DNA from: Longimicrobiales bacterium
GTDB taxonomy: Bacteria; Gemmatimonadota; Gemmatimonadetes; Longimicrobiales; Gaopeijiaceae
Assembly: GCA_958295645.1 (NCBI GenBank)
Contig: OY282361.1
Coordinates: forward strand, 1,144,501-1,208,500
Direction of reading: 5' to 3'
DNA: 64,000 nucleotides
Shown: in pieces, positions 43,566 to 54,878 of the stretch
Position numbering within the stretch: position 1 is the stretch's first letter
Layout of the letters: each line of letters opens with the position of its first letter
Position numbers and translations under genes: made by a program
The notes under the pieces: model-generated
The model's database searches: none
Seen by the model: only the letters and a program-made list of their open reading frames with translations
What the model was told of the DNA's origin: nothing

Positions 43566-45575
43566 ATGGCCGCGCCTCCCGGCTCCGACGAACGCAAGGG
43601 ACTGCCGCCCGAGGCCTACGAGGTCGTGCCCGGGGACGAGTACCGCCCCTACGTCCCGCCGAACGCCACGCTGCCCGAGCTGACCTTGCGGGCCGTCCTC
43701 ATCGGCCTGGCGCTCGCGGTCGTCTTCGGCGCGGCGAACGCGTACCTGGGCCTGCGCGTGGGGCTCACCGTCAGCGCCTCGATTCCCGCCGCGGTCATGG
43801 CCGTCGCCGTCTTCCGGGTGCTGCGGCGCGGATCGATCCTCGAGACCAACATGGTCCAGACGATCGGTTCCGCGGGCGAATCGCTGGCCGCCGGAGTCAT
43901 CTTCACGATCCCCGCGCTCTTCATCTGGAGCCGAACCGACCCGTCCATCGTGGTCGACGTGGTCCAGATCTCGGTCATCGCGGGCCTGGGCGGCATCCTG
44001 GGCGTCCTGTTCATGATCCCGCTGCGGCGGTATCTCATCTCGCGCGAGCACGGCAAGCTGCCCTATCCCGAGGGAACGGCCTGCGCCGAAGTGCAGGTGA
44101 GCGGCCAGGAAGGCGGCGGCAGGGCGCGGCTCCTGTTCGCGGGCCTGGGCGTCGGAGCCCTGTACCAGGCCCTCGCCAACAGCTCCGGCCTGAGCCTGTG
44201 GAACGAGTCGCCGCACGCAAGGCTCCCGAAGAAGGCGGAGATCGGCGGCGACTTCACGCCCGAGCTCCTGGGCGTCGGCTTCATCATCGGACCGAGGATC
44301 GCCGCCGTCATGTTCGGCGGCAGCGCCCTGGCCTGGCTGATCCTGATCCCGGCCATCGCCATGTGGGGCGGCGAGGCGACGATCTATCCGGCGGCGGCCT
44401 CCATGGCGGACCTAGAGCCGTCCCAGATCTGGCACAACTACATCCGCTACGTGGGCGCGGGCGCCGTCGGCTTCGCCGGCATCGTGACGCTCCTCAAGTC
44501 GTTGCCGACCATCGTGGAGTCGTTCAAGCTGGGCGTCGGCCACGCCGGACGCGGCCGCGAGGGCGCGCTGCCCCGGACCCAGCAGGATCTGCCGCTCAAG
44601 GTTGTCGTCGGCCTAGCCGTGCTGACGGCGGTGGCCCTGTGGAGCTGGCCGGGGGTGCCGGTCGGCCCGGTGGGCGCGCTGCTCGTGGTGGTCTTCAGCT
44701 TCTTCTTCGTCACGGTGTCGAGCCGCATCGTGGGTCTGATCGGGTCGTCGTCGAACCCGGTGTCGGGCATGACCATCGCGGCCCTGATCCTGACGGCGCT
44801 CATCTGGGTGGCGCTCGGCCTCGACGACGGAGGCGGGGGCGGCAAGGTGGCCGTGCTCGCGGTGGGGGCCGTCGTCTGCGTCTCGGCGGCGGTGGCGGGC
44901 GACACATCGCAGGACCTGAAGACGGGCTTCCTCGTGGGGGCCACGCCGCGCCGAATGCAGGTGGGCGAGATGCTGGGCGTGCTCGCGGCGGCCACGGTGA
45001 TGGGCGGCGTCCTCGTGGTGCTCAACGAGTCCTACGGAATCGGCGCCGCCAACGGCCTGCCCGCGCCTCAGGCCACGTTGATGGGGTTGGTGATCGACGG
45101 CGTTCTGGAGGCGTCGCTGCCCTGGGGCTTCGTGCTGCTCGGGGCGGCGCTGGCGGCCGTGGCGGAGTTCGTGTTCAGGCTGCCGTCGCTGGCGTTCGCG
45201 GTGGGACTCTATCTGCCGGTGTCGCTGATGACGCCGATCTTCGTTGGCGGCCTCATGCGCCTGGGTCTGGCGAGGAAGGGTCGGCGCGAGGAGCCGGAGG
45301 ACGGCCCGCTGGCGGTTCGGCGGCGGGAGCAGGGCGTCCTGTTCGCTTCGGGGCTCATCGCGGGAGCGGCGCTCGTGGGCGTGCTGATCGGCGGCGCGAT
45401 CTACGTCGTGGGAAGGATCGCCGGCGACCCGTCGGCCGCCTCGATGTGGGTCGTCGGGCACGAATGGATGGACGCCTTGGTGCCGCACGGTTCCGCCGTC
45501 GTGGGGACGCTGGCGTTCGCGGCACTCTGCGCGGCTCTGTGGAGAGCGGCGACCCGGATCCGGGAGGAGGACTGA
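43566..45575 (+). CDS. OPT-family oligopeptide/metal-chelate transporter
   Basis: A polytopic inner-membrane transporter of 669 residues. Typical OPT features are ANAYLGLRVGLTVSASIPAA in the first helices, TNMVQTIGSAGESLAAGVIF, PYPEGTACAEV and GDTSQDLKTGFLVGATPRRMQ. About fifteen hydrophobic segments are visible. OPT relatives import small peptides or metal complexes by proton symport; the substrate is unknown. The start is the ATG at 43566 (MAAPPGSDERKG); the longer open frame upstream is unconserved and covers regulatory sequence. A small lipoprotein follows two bases after the stop. Confidence 0.92.
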   Translation: MAAPPGSDERKGLPPEAYEVVPGDEYRPYVPPNATLPELTLRAVLIGLALAVVFGAANAYLGLRVGLTVSASIPAAVMAVAVFRVLRRGSILETNMVQTIGSAGESLAAGVIFTIPALFIWSRTDPSIVVDVVQISVIAGLGGILGVLFMIPLRRYLISREHGKLPYPEGTACAEVQVSGQEGGGRARLLFAGLGVGALYQALANSSGLSLWNESPHARLPKKAEIGGDFTPELLGVGFIIGPRIAAVMFGGSALAWLILIPAIAMWGGEATIYPAAASMADLEPSQIWHNYIRYVGAGAVGFAGIVTLLKSLPTIVESFKLGVGHAGRGREGALPRTQQDLPLKVVVGLAVLTAVALWSWPGVPVGPVGALLVVVFSFFFVTVSSRIVGLIGSSSNPVSGMTIAALILTALIWVALGLDDGGGGGKVAVLAVGAVVCVSAAVAGDTSQDLKTGFLVGATPRRMQVGEMLGVLAAATVMGGVLVVLNESYGIGAANGLPAPQATLMGLVIDGVLEASLPWGFVLLGAALAAVAEFVFRLPSLAFAVGLYLPVSLMTPIFVGGLMRLGLARKGRREEPEDGPLAVRRREQGVLFASGLIAGAALVGVLIGGAIYVVGRIAGDPSAASMWVVGHEWMDALVPHGSAVVGTLAFAALCAALWRAATRIREED

Positions 45576-45577
45576 GG

Positions 45578-45907
45578 GTGCGCCGCGCCGCCGTCCCTGG
45601 AGCGCTCTTGGCGGCCGCCCTCCTGGCCGCGGCCTGCGACAGCGGCGCCCCCGCCCCGGCGGACGATCTCGGCCGGGAACTCTTCGTCGACGCCTACGTC
45701 GAGCTGAGGCTGGCCGCCATGCGCTCCCCGGACGGCGTGATTCCCGCCGGGGAGCGGGACCGCGTCCTCGCCGAACTCGGCTCCTCGGAGGACGGCATGC
45801 TCGCATTCGTCGACGTGCACGGCGAGGACCTGGAATTCATGAAGGTCCTGTGGGAGGAGATCGCAGACCGGATCCGCGACGCCGAGATCGACACGCCGGC
45901 GCGCTGA
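45578..45907 (+). CDS. Small lipoprotein
   Basis: A 109-residue protein with a short signal and lipobox (LLAAALLAAAC) and then an acidic helical domain (RELFVDAYVELRLAAMRSPDG; LAELGSSEDGMLAFVDVHGED). No family is recognised, but the helical domain resembles DUF4296-like small lipoproteins. It starts at GTG 45578 with GGAGGA ten bases upstream, two bases after the OPT stop, so the two are co-transcribed. It may be an accessory of the transporter. Confidence 0.7.
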   Translation: MRRAAVPGALLAAALLAAACDSGAPAPADDLGRELFVDAYVELRLAAMRSPDGVIPAGERDRVLAELGSSEDGMLAFVDVHGEDLEFMKVLWEEIADRIRDAEIDTPAR

Positions 45908-46004
45908 CCCTCGATCCGGCGGCGCCCCGCGCCACGTGGTCGCGCTGGCCGATGCGCCGCCGGGCCAGGCGGCGAACGGACGGCGGAGCGCGAAGCCCCT
46001 CCTC

Positions 46005-48377
46005 CTACCTGCCTAGGCAGAGCTTCGCGTCCGCCACGGCGGCCGGATGAACGATTCGTTGCGCCAGCCCGCCTTCCCCGTCGTCCTGCCACTGCACCTG
46101 GAGGCCCACCAGAGCCTGCTGGCTTCCCGCGTCCTCCGAGCCCAGGGGCGCGACCCCGAAGGGGCCCAGCATCGTCTGCATGTCCGCCGAGAACAAGAAG
46201 TCGCGCATCGCCGCCTCGTCGATCTCGCCGGTCGGCGCCAAGGACGCCTCCAGCGCCCCGGACAGCAGTTCGACGGCCCCGAATCCGCCGGCGGCGTGAT
46301 ATCCCGGCAGTCCGCCGTTGGCTTCCCGGAAGCGCCGGACGAACGTCTCGCTGTCCGTTAGGGCCCCGCGCGTGCGAACCGAGGGAATCCACGGCGCGTT
46401 GCCGGCGACGCAACGGGCGAGGTCGCCCACCTCCTGCGCGAACCGCGGATCGGCCGGACCGATGGACCAGCTCGTCAGCATGGGCGCGTATTCGGCGGCG
46501 GCGACCGCCTTCGTGAGCTCGATCGCGTCGTGGAGATATCCGCCGCCAATGAGCAGGTCGGCCTCGCTGCGCTTCGCGGCCTCCGCCAGCGCCGCGTGAT
46601 CGGCGGCGGCGGGCTCGTACGGCTGGTCCAGCACGATCCGCATCCCAGCGGCCTGCGCCGCCGATCGCACGCCCACGGCGACCCCCGACGGGAAGCTCGA
46701 GTTCTCCCACACCAGCGCGACCGTCCGGGCCCCGGCGGCGGCAGCCAGCTCCACCGAGCCCTGCAGGTACGTATGCGCCGGGTTGAGCATCTGGACGCTC
46801 CACTGCCGTCCCCGACCCGCCCACAAGCTCGTGGAGGCGGCCATGGCGGTGATCAACGGCTTGGAGGCCGCCTCGGTGACGGGGAGCACGCTCTCGGTGA
46901 CGGAGCTGGCGTACGGCCCGAGCAGGGCGTCGACCGAAGGATCGGCGAGGAACTGGCGGTAGCGCGAGGCGGCCAACTGCGGATTGCTGCGGTCGTCGCG
47001 CGTGACGAGTTCCACCAAGCGCCCTCCGATCCCGCCCCGCTCGTTGAGCATCTCGACGCCGAGCGCGTAGCCGGCCCGCATCTTGGCGCCGTCCACGCTC
47101 AGGCGTCCCGTCTCCGGATACGAAGCCGCGATGCGGAGGGGGCCCGGCGAACGGCTGAAGCAGGCCTCGGCGTTCGCTGCCGCCGGAGGATGGACGACCC
47201 GCTGCGCCAAGCCGCCCTGGCCGTCGTCCTGCCATTGCACCTGAAGACCTTCGAGGACCTGCTGGACGCCTGCGGAGGCGCTCCCGACCGGCGCCACCCC
47301 GTAACCGCCCAGTACCGTCTCCGTCTTGGCGGCGAAGAGGAAGTCGCGCAGGACCGCGTGTTCGACGCCCACCGGCGTCAGCGCCATGGCGAGTCCCTGG
47401 GAGAGCAGATCCACGGCCCCGAAGGCGGCGGCCTCGTGGTAGCCCGGGTCGCGGCCGTGCTTCTGGCGGAAGCGGGCGATGAACGTCTCGCTGTCGGCCA
47501 GCGTGCCTTTGGTCCGAATCGACGGGAGCCAGGGCGTGTTCCCCGCGACGCACCGGGCCAGCGCGCCGACCTCCTCCGCGAACCCGGGATCCGCCGGTCC
47601 CAAGGCGAGGCTGGTCAGCTGCGGACGGTAGCCGGCCGCGTTGGCGGCCCTCACCAACCCGACCGCGTCCGGCAGGTAGCCGCCGCCCAGGAACACGTCC
47701 GCCCCGGATCGCTTGGCCGCCTCCGCCAAGGCGGCGTGGTCGGCCCCGCCGGGCGAGTAGGACTGGTCCAACACGAGGCGAAGGCCGGCCTGGGCCGCGG
47801 ACGCTCGGACGCCCGCCGCGACGGAGGCGGGAAAGCGCGAGTCCTCCCACACCAGCGCCGCCGTGCGCGCGCCGCCCTGCGCGGCCAAGGCGACCGATCC
47901 GTCCAAGAACTTCGTGGCCGCGTTCAGCATCTGGACGCTCCAGCGGCGGTTCTGCCCCTCCCAGAGCTCCGAAGAGGCGGCCAATCCGGCGACCAGCGGC
48001 CTGGAGGCGGCCTCCGTGACCGGCAACACCGCTTCGGTGACCACGCTGCTGTAGGGTCCCAGCAAGGCGGCCACGGCGCTGTCGGCCGCGAACTCGCCGT
48101 AGATGCGCGCGGCGGCCACCGGGTCGCTGCCGTCGTCGCGCAACACGAGCTCGACTTGGCGCCCGTCGATGCCGCCCCGTTCGTTGAGCATCTCCACGGC
48201 CAGCACGTAGCCGTCGCGCATCTTGCCGCCGTCCGTGCTCAAGTACCCCGACTGCGGGTACGTCGCGGCGATGCGGACCGCCCCTGGTTCGGGCAGCGGC
48301 TTGACGGCCTCGGAGCAGGCGGCCAACAGGGGCAACGTGGCGAAGCTTGCGAGAAGGCAGTGGACGGAGCGGCGCAT
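46005..48377 (-). CDS. Lipoprotein with two tandem type-1 periplasmic binding domains
   Basis: An ABC-type substrate-binding lipoprotein of 790 residues. Signal and lipobox are FATLPLLAAC. Domain 1 (about 30-405) begins RIAATYPQSGYLSTDGGKMRDGYVL in family style. Domain 2 (about 415-790) begins RIAASYPETGRLSVDGAKMR and repeats the whole fold, with the same LGPYSS/LGPYAS, VLPVTEAAS, AALAEAAKRS and VQWQDDG landmarks. Only domain 1 has a lipid anchor. It resembles Leu/Ile/Val-type Peripla_BP_6 proteins, but no permease or ATPase gene is adjacent. AAGGAG lies nine bases before the ATG 48375-48377. Confidence 0.88.
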   Translation of the reverse strand: MRRSVHCLLASFATLPLLAACSEAVKPLPEPGAVRIAATYPQSGYLSTDGGKMRDGYVLAVEMLNERGGIDGRQVELVLRDDGSDPVAAARIYGEFAADSAVAALLGPYSSVVTEAVLPVTEAASRPLVAGLAASSELWEGQNRRWSVQMLNAATKFLDGSVALAAQGGARTAALVWEDSRFPASVAAGVRASAAQAGLRLVLDQSYSPGGADHAALAEAAKRSGADVFLGGGYLPDAVGLVRAANAAGYRPQLTSLALGPADPGFAEEVGALARCVAGNTPWLPSIRTKGTLADSETFIARFRQKHGRDPGYHEAAAFGAVDLLSQGLAMALTPVGVEHAVLRDFLFAAKTETVLGGYGVAPVGSASAGVQQVLEGLQVQWQDDGQGGLAQRVVHPPAAANAEACFSRSPGPLRIAASYPETGRLSVDGAKMRAGYALGVEMLNERGGIGGRLVELVTRDDRSNPQLAASRYRQFLADPSVDALLGPYASSVTESVLPVTEAASKPLITAMAASTSLWAGRGRQWSVQMLNPAHTYLQGSVELAAAAGARTVALVWENSSFPSGVAVGVRSAAQAAGMRIVLDQPYEPAAADHAALAEAAKRSEADLLIGGGYLHDAIELTKAVAAAEYAPMLTSWSIGPADPRFAQEVGDLARCVAGNAPWIPSVRTRGALTDSETFVRRFREANGGLPGYHAAGGFGAVELLSGALEASLAPTGEIDEAAMRDFLFSADMQTMLGPFGVAPLGSEDAGSQQALVGLQVQWQDDGEGGLAQRIVHPAAVADAKLCLGR

Positions 48378-48450
48378 GAGACGACTCCTTCGGGTTTCTC
48401 GGAGGATGGAGGGCGCGAACCCGCGCGGGGCGTGGCCTTGTGGGAGCATC

Positions 48451-48456
48451 AATATA
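48451..48456 (-). promoter_or_regulatory. Possible -10 of the double binding-protein gene
   Basis: TATATT on the minus strand is the only AT-rich hexamer in the 112-base gap, about 75 bases before the start codon. No matching -35 is visible. Confidence 0.3.
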
Positions 48457-48489
48457 AGACCGGACGACGCCGGGGCCCTGCCGCCGCCT

Positions 48490-51400
48490 CTACGAGATCA
48501 CGCGCAACCCCATGGCCTGAATCCGCCGGTCGAACTCGGCCAACTCGCCGGTCAAGAGCGGCTCCATGGCCTCTCGTATCCGGGCCAAGCGCTCCTTGAG
48601 GACGGCGTGAACCTCGCCGTGCTGATCCGTGGGGGCGAAGTCGCCCACCGAGACGCTCGTGAACAAGTAGCCCAGGCGCTCGATCAGGCGCGTCGGGTAG
48701 CGGATGCCGTCCTGGCCCGTGCCCGTGGCGCGCATCTGGAAGAGGCCCTGCTCCACCGCGACGATGCGCTGGTTCAGGGAATCGGCGACCGCCGACAACG
48801 CCTTGGCGACAGCGTCGTCCCGGTCCTCCAGAACGGCCTTTGCGTCCAGCAGTTGGCGGCGTATCCACTCCGTGCGGTTGACGAGAGCCGCGGCGGTCTC
48901 GTAGTCGGCGCGGATGTCCTCCAGCATGGCCAGCTGGGCCCGAATGTCGGCCAGGCCGCCCTCGGAGTGGGGATCCTTGCGCACCTCCAGGGTGCGGGAC
49001 TCGGAGGCCGGGCGGCCGCCGATCGCCAGCGCGACCGAGTATTCGCCCGGGGGTTGCAGGATCACCGCCGCGCCCGGGCCGCCGGGTCCCCCCAGCACGC
49101 TCGGCAAGGGCCGCCAGCGCTCGTCGCCCAGCTCGACGTCGTCGGCGTGGAGCGGCTTGGTGCGCAGCTTGATCTCGGTGGCGGGCTCGCCGTTCAAGTC
49201 CCACCAGAGGCGGTTCACGCCCGCGGCGCCCGTGCCCTCCAGCGTTCGCACGACCTCGCCGGCGGCGTTCGCGATCTCGATGGTCACGCTGTCGTCCGTT
49301 TCCTCGGCCAGCCAGTAGTTGATCGACGCGCCGTAGGGCGGGTTCTCGCCGTCGGACTGGTCGTCGAACATGGCGAACGGCTCCGACACCGGACGGAAAC
49401 GGTAGGCGGCCCGCGGCGCGAACAGATGCGCGGAAGCGCCGGCGACTTCGGGGGTCAGCTGCTGCAGGGGCGTCACGTCGTCGAGAATCCAGAAGCCCCG
49501 GCCGTAGGTGCCCACCACCAAGTCGTTGAAGCGCTCCTGCACCACGAGGCCGTACATCGGCGTGTGCGGCAGGTTGGTGTGGAGGGACTGCCAGCGGCCG
49601 CCGTCGTCGAAGGACACGTAGAGGGACGCTTCCGTGCCGAGGTACAGGAGGCCGGGGCGGACGGGGTCCTCGTGGATGCTGCGCGTGTAGCTCAGCACGC
49701 CGTCGTCGATGCCGTCGGCGATCCGGGTCCAGGTCTCGCCGTAGTCGGCGGTGCGGTAGGCGCGGGGCGCGAAGCCGCCCACTTGGTGATGCTCGACCAC
49801 CATGTACGCCTTGCCGGGGGCGTGGCGGGAGGCGTCGATGCCCCGCCCCACCCCGTCCGGCGGAAGGTCCGGGATGGCGCCGGTGACGTTCGTCCAGGTG
49901 GCGCCGCCGTCCCGGCTGACGTGCATCAGGCCGTCGTTGGTGCCGGCCCAGAGGACGCCGGGCTCCAAGGGCGACTCGTCGAAGGCGTAGATCACGCAAC
50001 AGTACTCCACGCCGATGTTGTCCGGGGTAAGCCCGCCGCTGATCCCCATCCGCTCCCGGTTGTTGGTGGTCAGGTCGGGGCTGATCTCTTCCCAGCTCTG
50101 ACCGCCGTTGGTGGTGCGATGGACGTGCTGGCTGGTCACGTAGAGGGTGTTGCGGTCGTGCGGAGAGAGGAGCAGCGGGAAAGTCCACTGGAAGCGGTAG
50201 CGAAGGCTGTCGGCCGGCTGGCCGATGGTGGACTCGGGCCAGACCTCGACTTCGCGGTACTGACGGGTGCGGGCGTCCCAGCGGGAGACGATGCCGCCCC
50301 CGCCTCCGGCGCCCGATGCGCTGGACCAGACGATGTGGGGCTCCACGGGGTCGGGCGTGGCGAAGCCCGACTCGCCGCCGCCCACCGTGTGCCACATGCC
50401 CCGGGGGATGCCGCTCAGGAAGAGGCCGCCCGTGCGGCTGTTGCTTGGTCCGCGGGCGGAGGGCCCGTCCTGCCGGTTGCCCATGACGTGGTACGGCACC
50501 GCGTCGTCCACGGTCACGTGGTACATCTGGGCGATGGGCAGCTGCTGGCGGTACCAGGTCTTGCCCCGGTTGCGGGATATGGCGATGCCGCCGTCGCCCG
50601 CCACGATCTGGCGGTCGCCGTCCTCGGGATCGATCCACATGTCGTGATGATCCCACACCGGGCCCTGGAGGAAGGGCGCCGCCGTGGAGGTGACGCCCCC
50701 GTCGAGGGTGGTGCTGTAGGCTGCCGCGAGGAAGTAGGCCTCGTCCGCGTCGTCCGGGTTGGCTTCGCAGCGGGTGTAGTAGGCGGTGCGGCCGGCCAGG
50801 TCGCGATCGTAGCTGGTCAGCTTCCACTGGCGGCCGCCGTCGTCGGAGCGCCAGAGTTCGCCGCCGTCGGTGTCGCCGCCCTCCCAGGGCACGCCGTCGC
50901 CCGTCTCGACGAGCGCGTAGAGGCGGCTGGGATCGTCGGCGCTCGTGCAGAGCGCGATCTTGCCGACTTCGCGCGTGGGCAGGCCGTTCCCTTCGAGCCG
51001 CGTCCACGTCGCGCCGCCGTCCCGCGACACGTGGACGGCGCTGCCGGGGCCGCCGGACTTGCGGGTCCAAGTGCGGATGGCGATCTGCCACGTGCCGGCG
51101 AACAGCGTGCGCGGGTTGGACGGGTCCATGACCAGATCGCTGGCGCCCGTCTCCTCGTCCACGAACAGCACGTGCTCCCAGGTGGCGCCGCCGTCCAGGG
51201 TGCGGAACACGCCTCGTTCGCGTTGCGGGGCGTAGCCGTGGCCGATCGCCGCCGCGTAGACGACGTCCGGGTCGGTGGGATGCACGACGATGCGGCTGAT
51301 CCGTCCGGTCCCCTCCAGCCCCATGTGGGTCCACGTCTCGCCCGCGTCCAGCGACTTCCAGAGGCCGTTGCCGATGGACACGTTGGAGCGGATGAACGGC

Positions 51401-51744
51401 TCGCCCGTTCCCGCCCAGACGATGTTGGGATCGGACGGCGCGACCGCCACTTCGCCGATCGCGTGGACCGGCTGGTCGTCGAAGACAGGCCGCCAGTTGA
51501 CGCCCCCGTCCTCCGTCTTCCAGAGCCCGCCAGAGGCGGCCCCGGCGTAGTAGGTCAGGGGATCGCCCGCCACGCCCGCCACGGACGTGACCCGGTTCCC
51601 CACCGGTCCGATGTGGCGGAACTTCATGGCCTCGAAGGCCGACGTGGGGACGTCCTGCGCCCAGGCCGGGCCGGCCACCACTGCCGGGCCGGCCGCGGCG
51701 GCGACAAGGATCAGCCCGGCAGCCTCGAGGATGCGAGCACGCAT
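48490..51744 (-). CDS. Secreted BNR/sortilin-like beta-propeller protein
   Basis: An exported protein of 1084 residues with a signal peptide ending AGPAWAQ. Residues about 40-770 hold repeated Asp-box (BNR) turns such as SDGG/RDGGATW, LDAGETW, TNGGQSW and DYGETW, typical of Vps10/sortilin-like propellers often labelled glycosyl hydrolase. The BNR block ends at YGRGFWILDD. An Ig/FlgD-like module (VVRTLEGTGAAGVNRLWWDL) and a helical tail follow. No glycosidase catalytic residues can be assigned, so enzymatic activity is unproven. AGGAAGG lies six bases before the ATG 51742-51744. Confidence 0.87.
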   Translation of the reverse strand: MRARILEAAGLILVAAAAGPAVVAGPAWAQDVPTSAFEAMKFRHIGPVGNRVTSVAGVAGDPLTYYAGAASGGLWKTEDGGVNWRPVFDDQPVHAIGEVAVAPSDPNIVWAGTGEPFIRSNVSIGNGLWKSLDAGETWTHMGLEGTGRISRIVVHPTDPDVVYAAAIGHGYAPQRERGVFRTLDGGATWEHVLFVDEETGASDLVMDPSNPRTLFAGTWQIAIRTWTRKSGGPGSAVHVSRDGGATWTRLEGNGLPTREVGKIALCTSADDPSRLYALVETGDGVPWEGGDTDGGELWRSDDGGRQWKLTSYDRDLAGRTAYYTRCEANPDDADEAYFLAAAYSTTLDGGVTSTAAPFLQGPVWDHHDMWIDPEDGDRQIVAGDGGIAISRNRGKTWYRQQLPIAQMYHVTVDDAVPYHVMGNRQDGPSARGPSNSRTGGLFLSGIPRGMWHTVGGGESGFATPDPVEPHIVWSSASGAGGGGGIVSRWDARTRQYREVEVWPESTIGQPADSLRYRFQWTFPLLLSPHDRNTLYVTSQHVHRTTNGGQSWEEISPDLTTNNRERMGISGGLTPDNIGVEYCCVIYAFDESPLEPGVLWAGTNDGLMHVSRDGGATWTNVTGAIPDLPPDGVGRGIDASRHAPGKAYMVVEHHQVGGFAPRAYRTADYGETWTRIADGIDDGVLSYTRSIHEDPVRPGLLYLGTEASLYVSFDDGGRWQSLHTNLPHTPMYGLVVQERFNDLVVGTYGRGFWILDDVTPLQQLTPEVAGASAHLFAPRAAYRFRPVSEPFAMFDDQSDGENPPYGASINYWLAEETDDSVTIEIANAAGEVVRTLEGTGAAGVNRLWWDLNGEPATEIKLRTKPLHADDVELGDERWRPLPSVLGGPGGPGAAVILQPPGEYSVALAIGGRPASESRTLEVRKDPHSEGGLADIRAQLAMLEDIRADYETAAALVNRTEWIRRQLLDAKAVLEDRDDAVAKALSAVADSLNQRIVAVEQGLFQMRATGTGQDGIRYPTRLIERLGYLFTSVSVGDFAPTDQHGEVHAVLKERLARIREAMEPLLTGELAEFDRRIQAMGLRVIS

Positions 51745-51821
51745 GGATACCTTCCTGGATCGGAGAGCCAAAATCGGACGGCGGACAGACTACTGCGCCA
51801 GGGCGCCGGGCGTCCTCCAGC

Positions 51822-53033
51822 TCACCGGGCGTCCTCCAAGCGCGCCCGAACGACATAGTTCACGTCGAGGGCGTCCTTCGCCACCAGCCACATGCGCCCG
51901 TCCCGCAGAACCGGTTTGGCGTCGCCGGTCTCGATGGCGATGTCGGCGACCGCAGTGCCCAAGTACGACCCGTCCGGCGCCAAGACGTCGAAGGCCGCCC
52001 CTCCGCTCGACGCGAACTGCACCCACAAATTGCCGTCGCCGGGCATGAAGAGGGATTCGATCACCGGCTTCGCGGCGGGGATCTTGGCTGGGTCCAGCTC
52101 TATGCCGGGCGGGGTCCGCTCTCGCAGCTCGGCGATCGCGGAATCGCGCTCCGCCGCCGTCACCGGCGTCGCCGGCCGGTCCACGACGACGACGAAAGCC
52201 GTGTCGCCGCGGGGCGTCCAACGGCGAATGCGGTATTGGCCGGCGTCTTCCACCTCCCAGACCGAGCCCTGCGAGTCCACAAGGCGGATTTCGTCGCCGT
52301 AGAAGGGCACGGCGGCACACCCTCCGCCTCCTCCGCTGCTCCAGCAATACGCGCTGGGCGGATCGTCGTACGTCGGATACGCACCCATCGGCAACGAGTC
52401 GATCGGCGTCATCGTGGAGTCGTAGACGACCACCACTCGCAAGGCCGGCTCCCTGTCGTACTCCACCGATGGGCGAAAGACGCTGCCGTCTTCGCCCATC
52501 GCTCCCCTCCAGACTGGACCCCAACTGAAGGACGTGTACTCGTGGGCCTCCTGGAAGCCGTTGCCGGGGTGGAACACCGACATGCGCCCTCGCTGGTCGT
52601 CCGGCACCCAAAGACGGCCGCCGGGACCCAGCATGACGCCGTTGCCCCCTTGCGTCTCGCCGGGTCCGTCGCCACGGCCGCCGTGCGTGGCCAGGTGTCC
52701 CCCGTCGAAGTCGAACAGCCGCAAGTCCTGGGACTGGTAGTCGAAGACGGCGAATCCGCCGCCGTCCAGCGCGGCCAGCCCCACGATCCAGCCGAAGGCG
52801 TCCGGTCCGCCGCCCTGCAACGACCCGACGCGCAGGTCCTCCACGATGTTCCAGTGGGGGGCCGACGGCTCCGCGGGGGACGAGATCGTCACCCGCTCGA
52901 CCCCGGACGGCAACGTGTCCCTGACGGTCGACCCGGCGCCGGGCGCTCCTTCGCCGCCGCAACCTGCGACGACAAACGCCAGACAGAGCGGCAAGACCGC
53001 AGGCCACTGCATCCCTCGCCTCTTCGATCTCAT
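51822..53033 (-). CDS. 6-bladed beta-propeller lipoprotein
   Basis: A lipoprotein of about 403 residues with lipobox LAFVVAGC. The mature part has blade-like strands with GFAVFDYQSQDLRLFD, GPGGRLWVPDDQRGRMSVF and GNLWVQFASSG, matching bacterial 6-bladed propeller lipoproteins of unknown function. ATGs at 53051, 53033 and 53012 are all possible; I prefer 53031-53033, which has GGAGAGGAG close upstream. Paired cysteines in YCWSSGGGGGCAAVPF may form a disulfide. The BNR propeller gene lies 77 bases downstream. Confidence 0.78.
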   Translation of the reverse strand: MRSKRRGMQWPAVLPLCLAFVVAGCGGEGAPGAGSTVRDTLPSGVERVTISSPAEPSAPHWNIVEDLRVGSLQGGGPDAFGWIVGLAALDGGGFAVFDYQSQDLRLFDFDGGHLATHGGRGDGPGETQGGNGVMLGPGGRLWVPDDQRGRMSVFHPGNGFQEAHEYTSFSWGPVWRGAMGEDGSVFRPSVEYDREPALRVVVVYDSTMTPIDSLPMGAYPTYDDPPSAYCWSSGGGGGCAAVPFYGDEIRLVDSQGSVWEVEDAGQYRIRRWTPRGDTAFVVVVDRPATPVTAAERDSAIAELRERTPPGIELDPAKIPAAKPVIESLFMPGDGNLWVQFASSGGAAFDVLAPDGSYLGTAVADIAIETGDAKPVLRDGRMWLVAKDALDVNYVVRARLEDAR

Positions 53034-53089
53034 TGCATTGCTCCTCTCCATTCACTGTTCCTCGTCCGTCCATTCCCGCTCGATTCCGT

Positions 53090-54628
<1,539 letters not shown>

Positions 54629-54687
54629 GATCGGGGTCTCCGGCCGCGCTCGGCGGCCCGGCCAACGTCGAAGGAAGTCCGACCTCT

Positions 54688-54715
54688 AGGCTACGCTCTC
54701 CAGCTATGGTGTCAA
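54688..54715 (-). promoter_or_regulatory. Promoter of guaA
   Basis: On the minus strand TTGACA (54710-54715), 16 bases, then TAGCCT (54688-54693), 60 bases before the guaA start. The -35 is perfect and the -10 weak. Confidence 0.55.
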
Positions 54716-54753
54716 GCGTTGTTGCCCAGATGGTGGAGGCGGCGCGTCGGGAG

Positions 54754-54875
54754 CCATGCAGCGGCGCCAGTCGGCCGGGCGGCCCGCCGCGGCCCGCGGG
54801 CCTTCCTGCGCCCCTCGGGAGACAGGGCCATGCAACGGCGCCAGCCGGGCCGGACGTCCCGCCGCGGTGCGCGAT
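54754..54875. repeat. Imperfect direct repeat between lysA and guaA
   Basis: Two copies of about 46 bp, starting CCATGCA(G/A)CGGCGCCAG at 54754 and 54828, share CGGGC and CCCGCCGCGG blocks in the same order. They fill most of the gap after the lysA stop. They are not coding as far as I can see. Confidence 0.6.
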
Positions 54876-54878
54876 CGG

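Noticed and set aside
45908-46004. Bidirectional terminator between the convergent lipoprotein and binding-protein genes
   Set aside because: GC-rich short inverted repeats exist, but there is no T-run on either strand.
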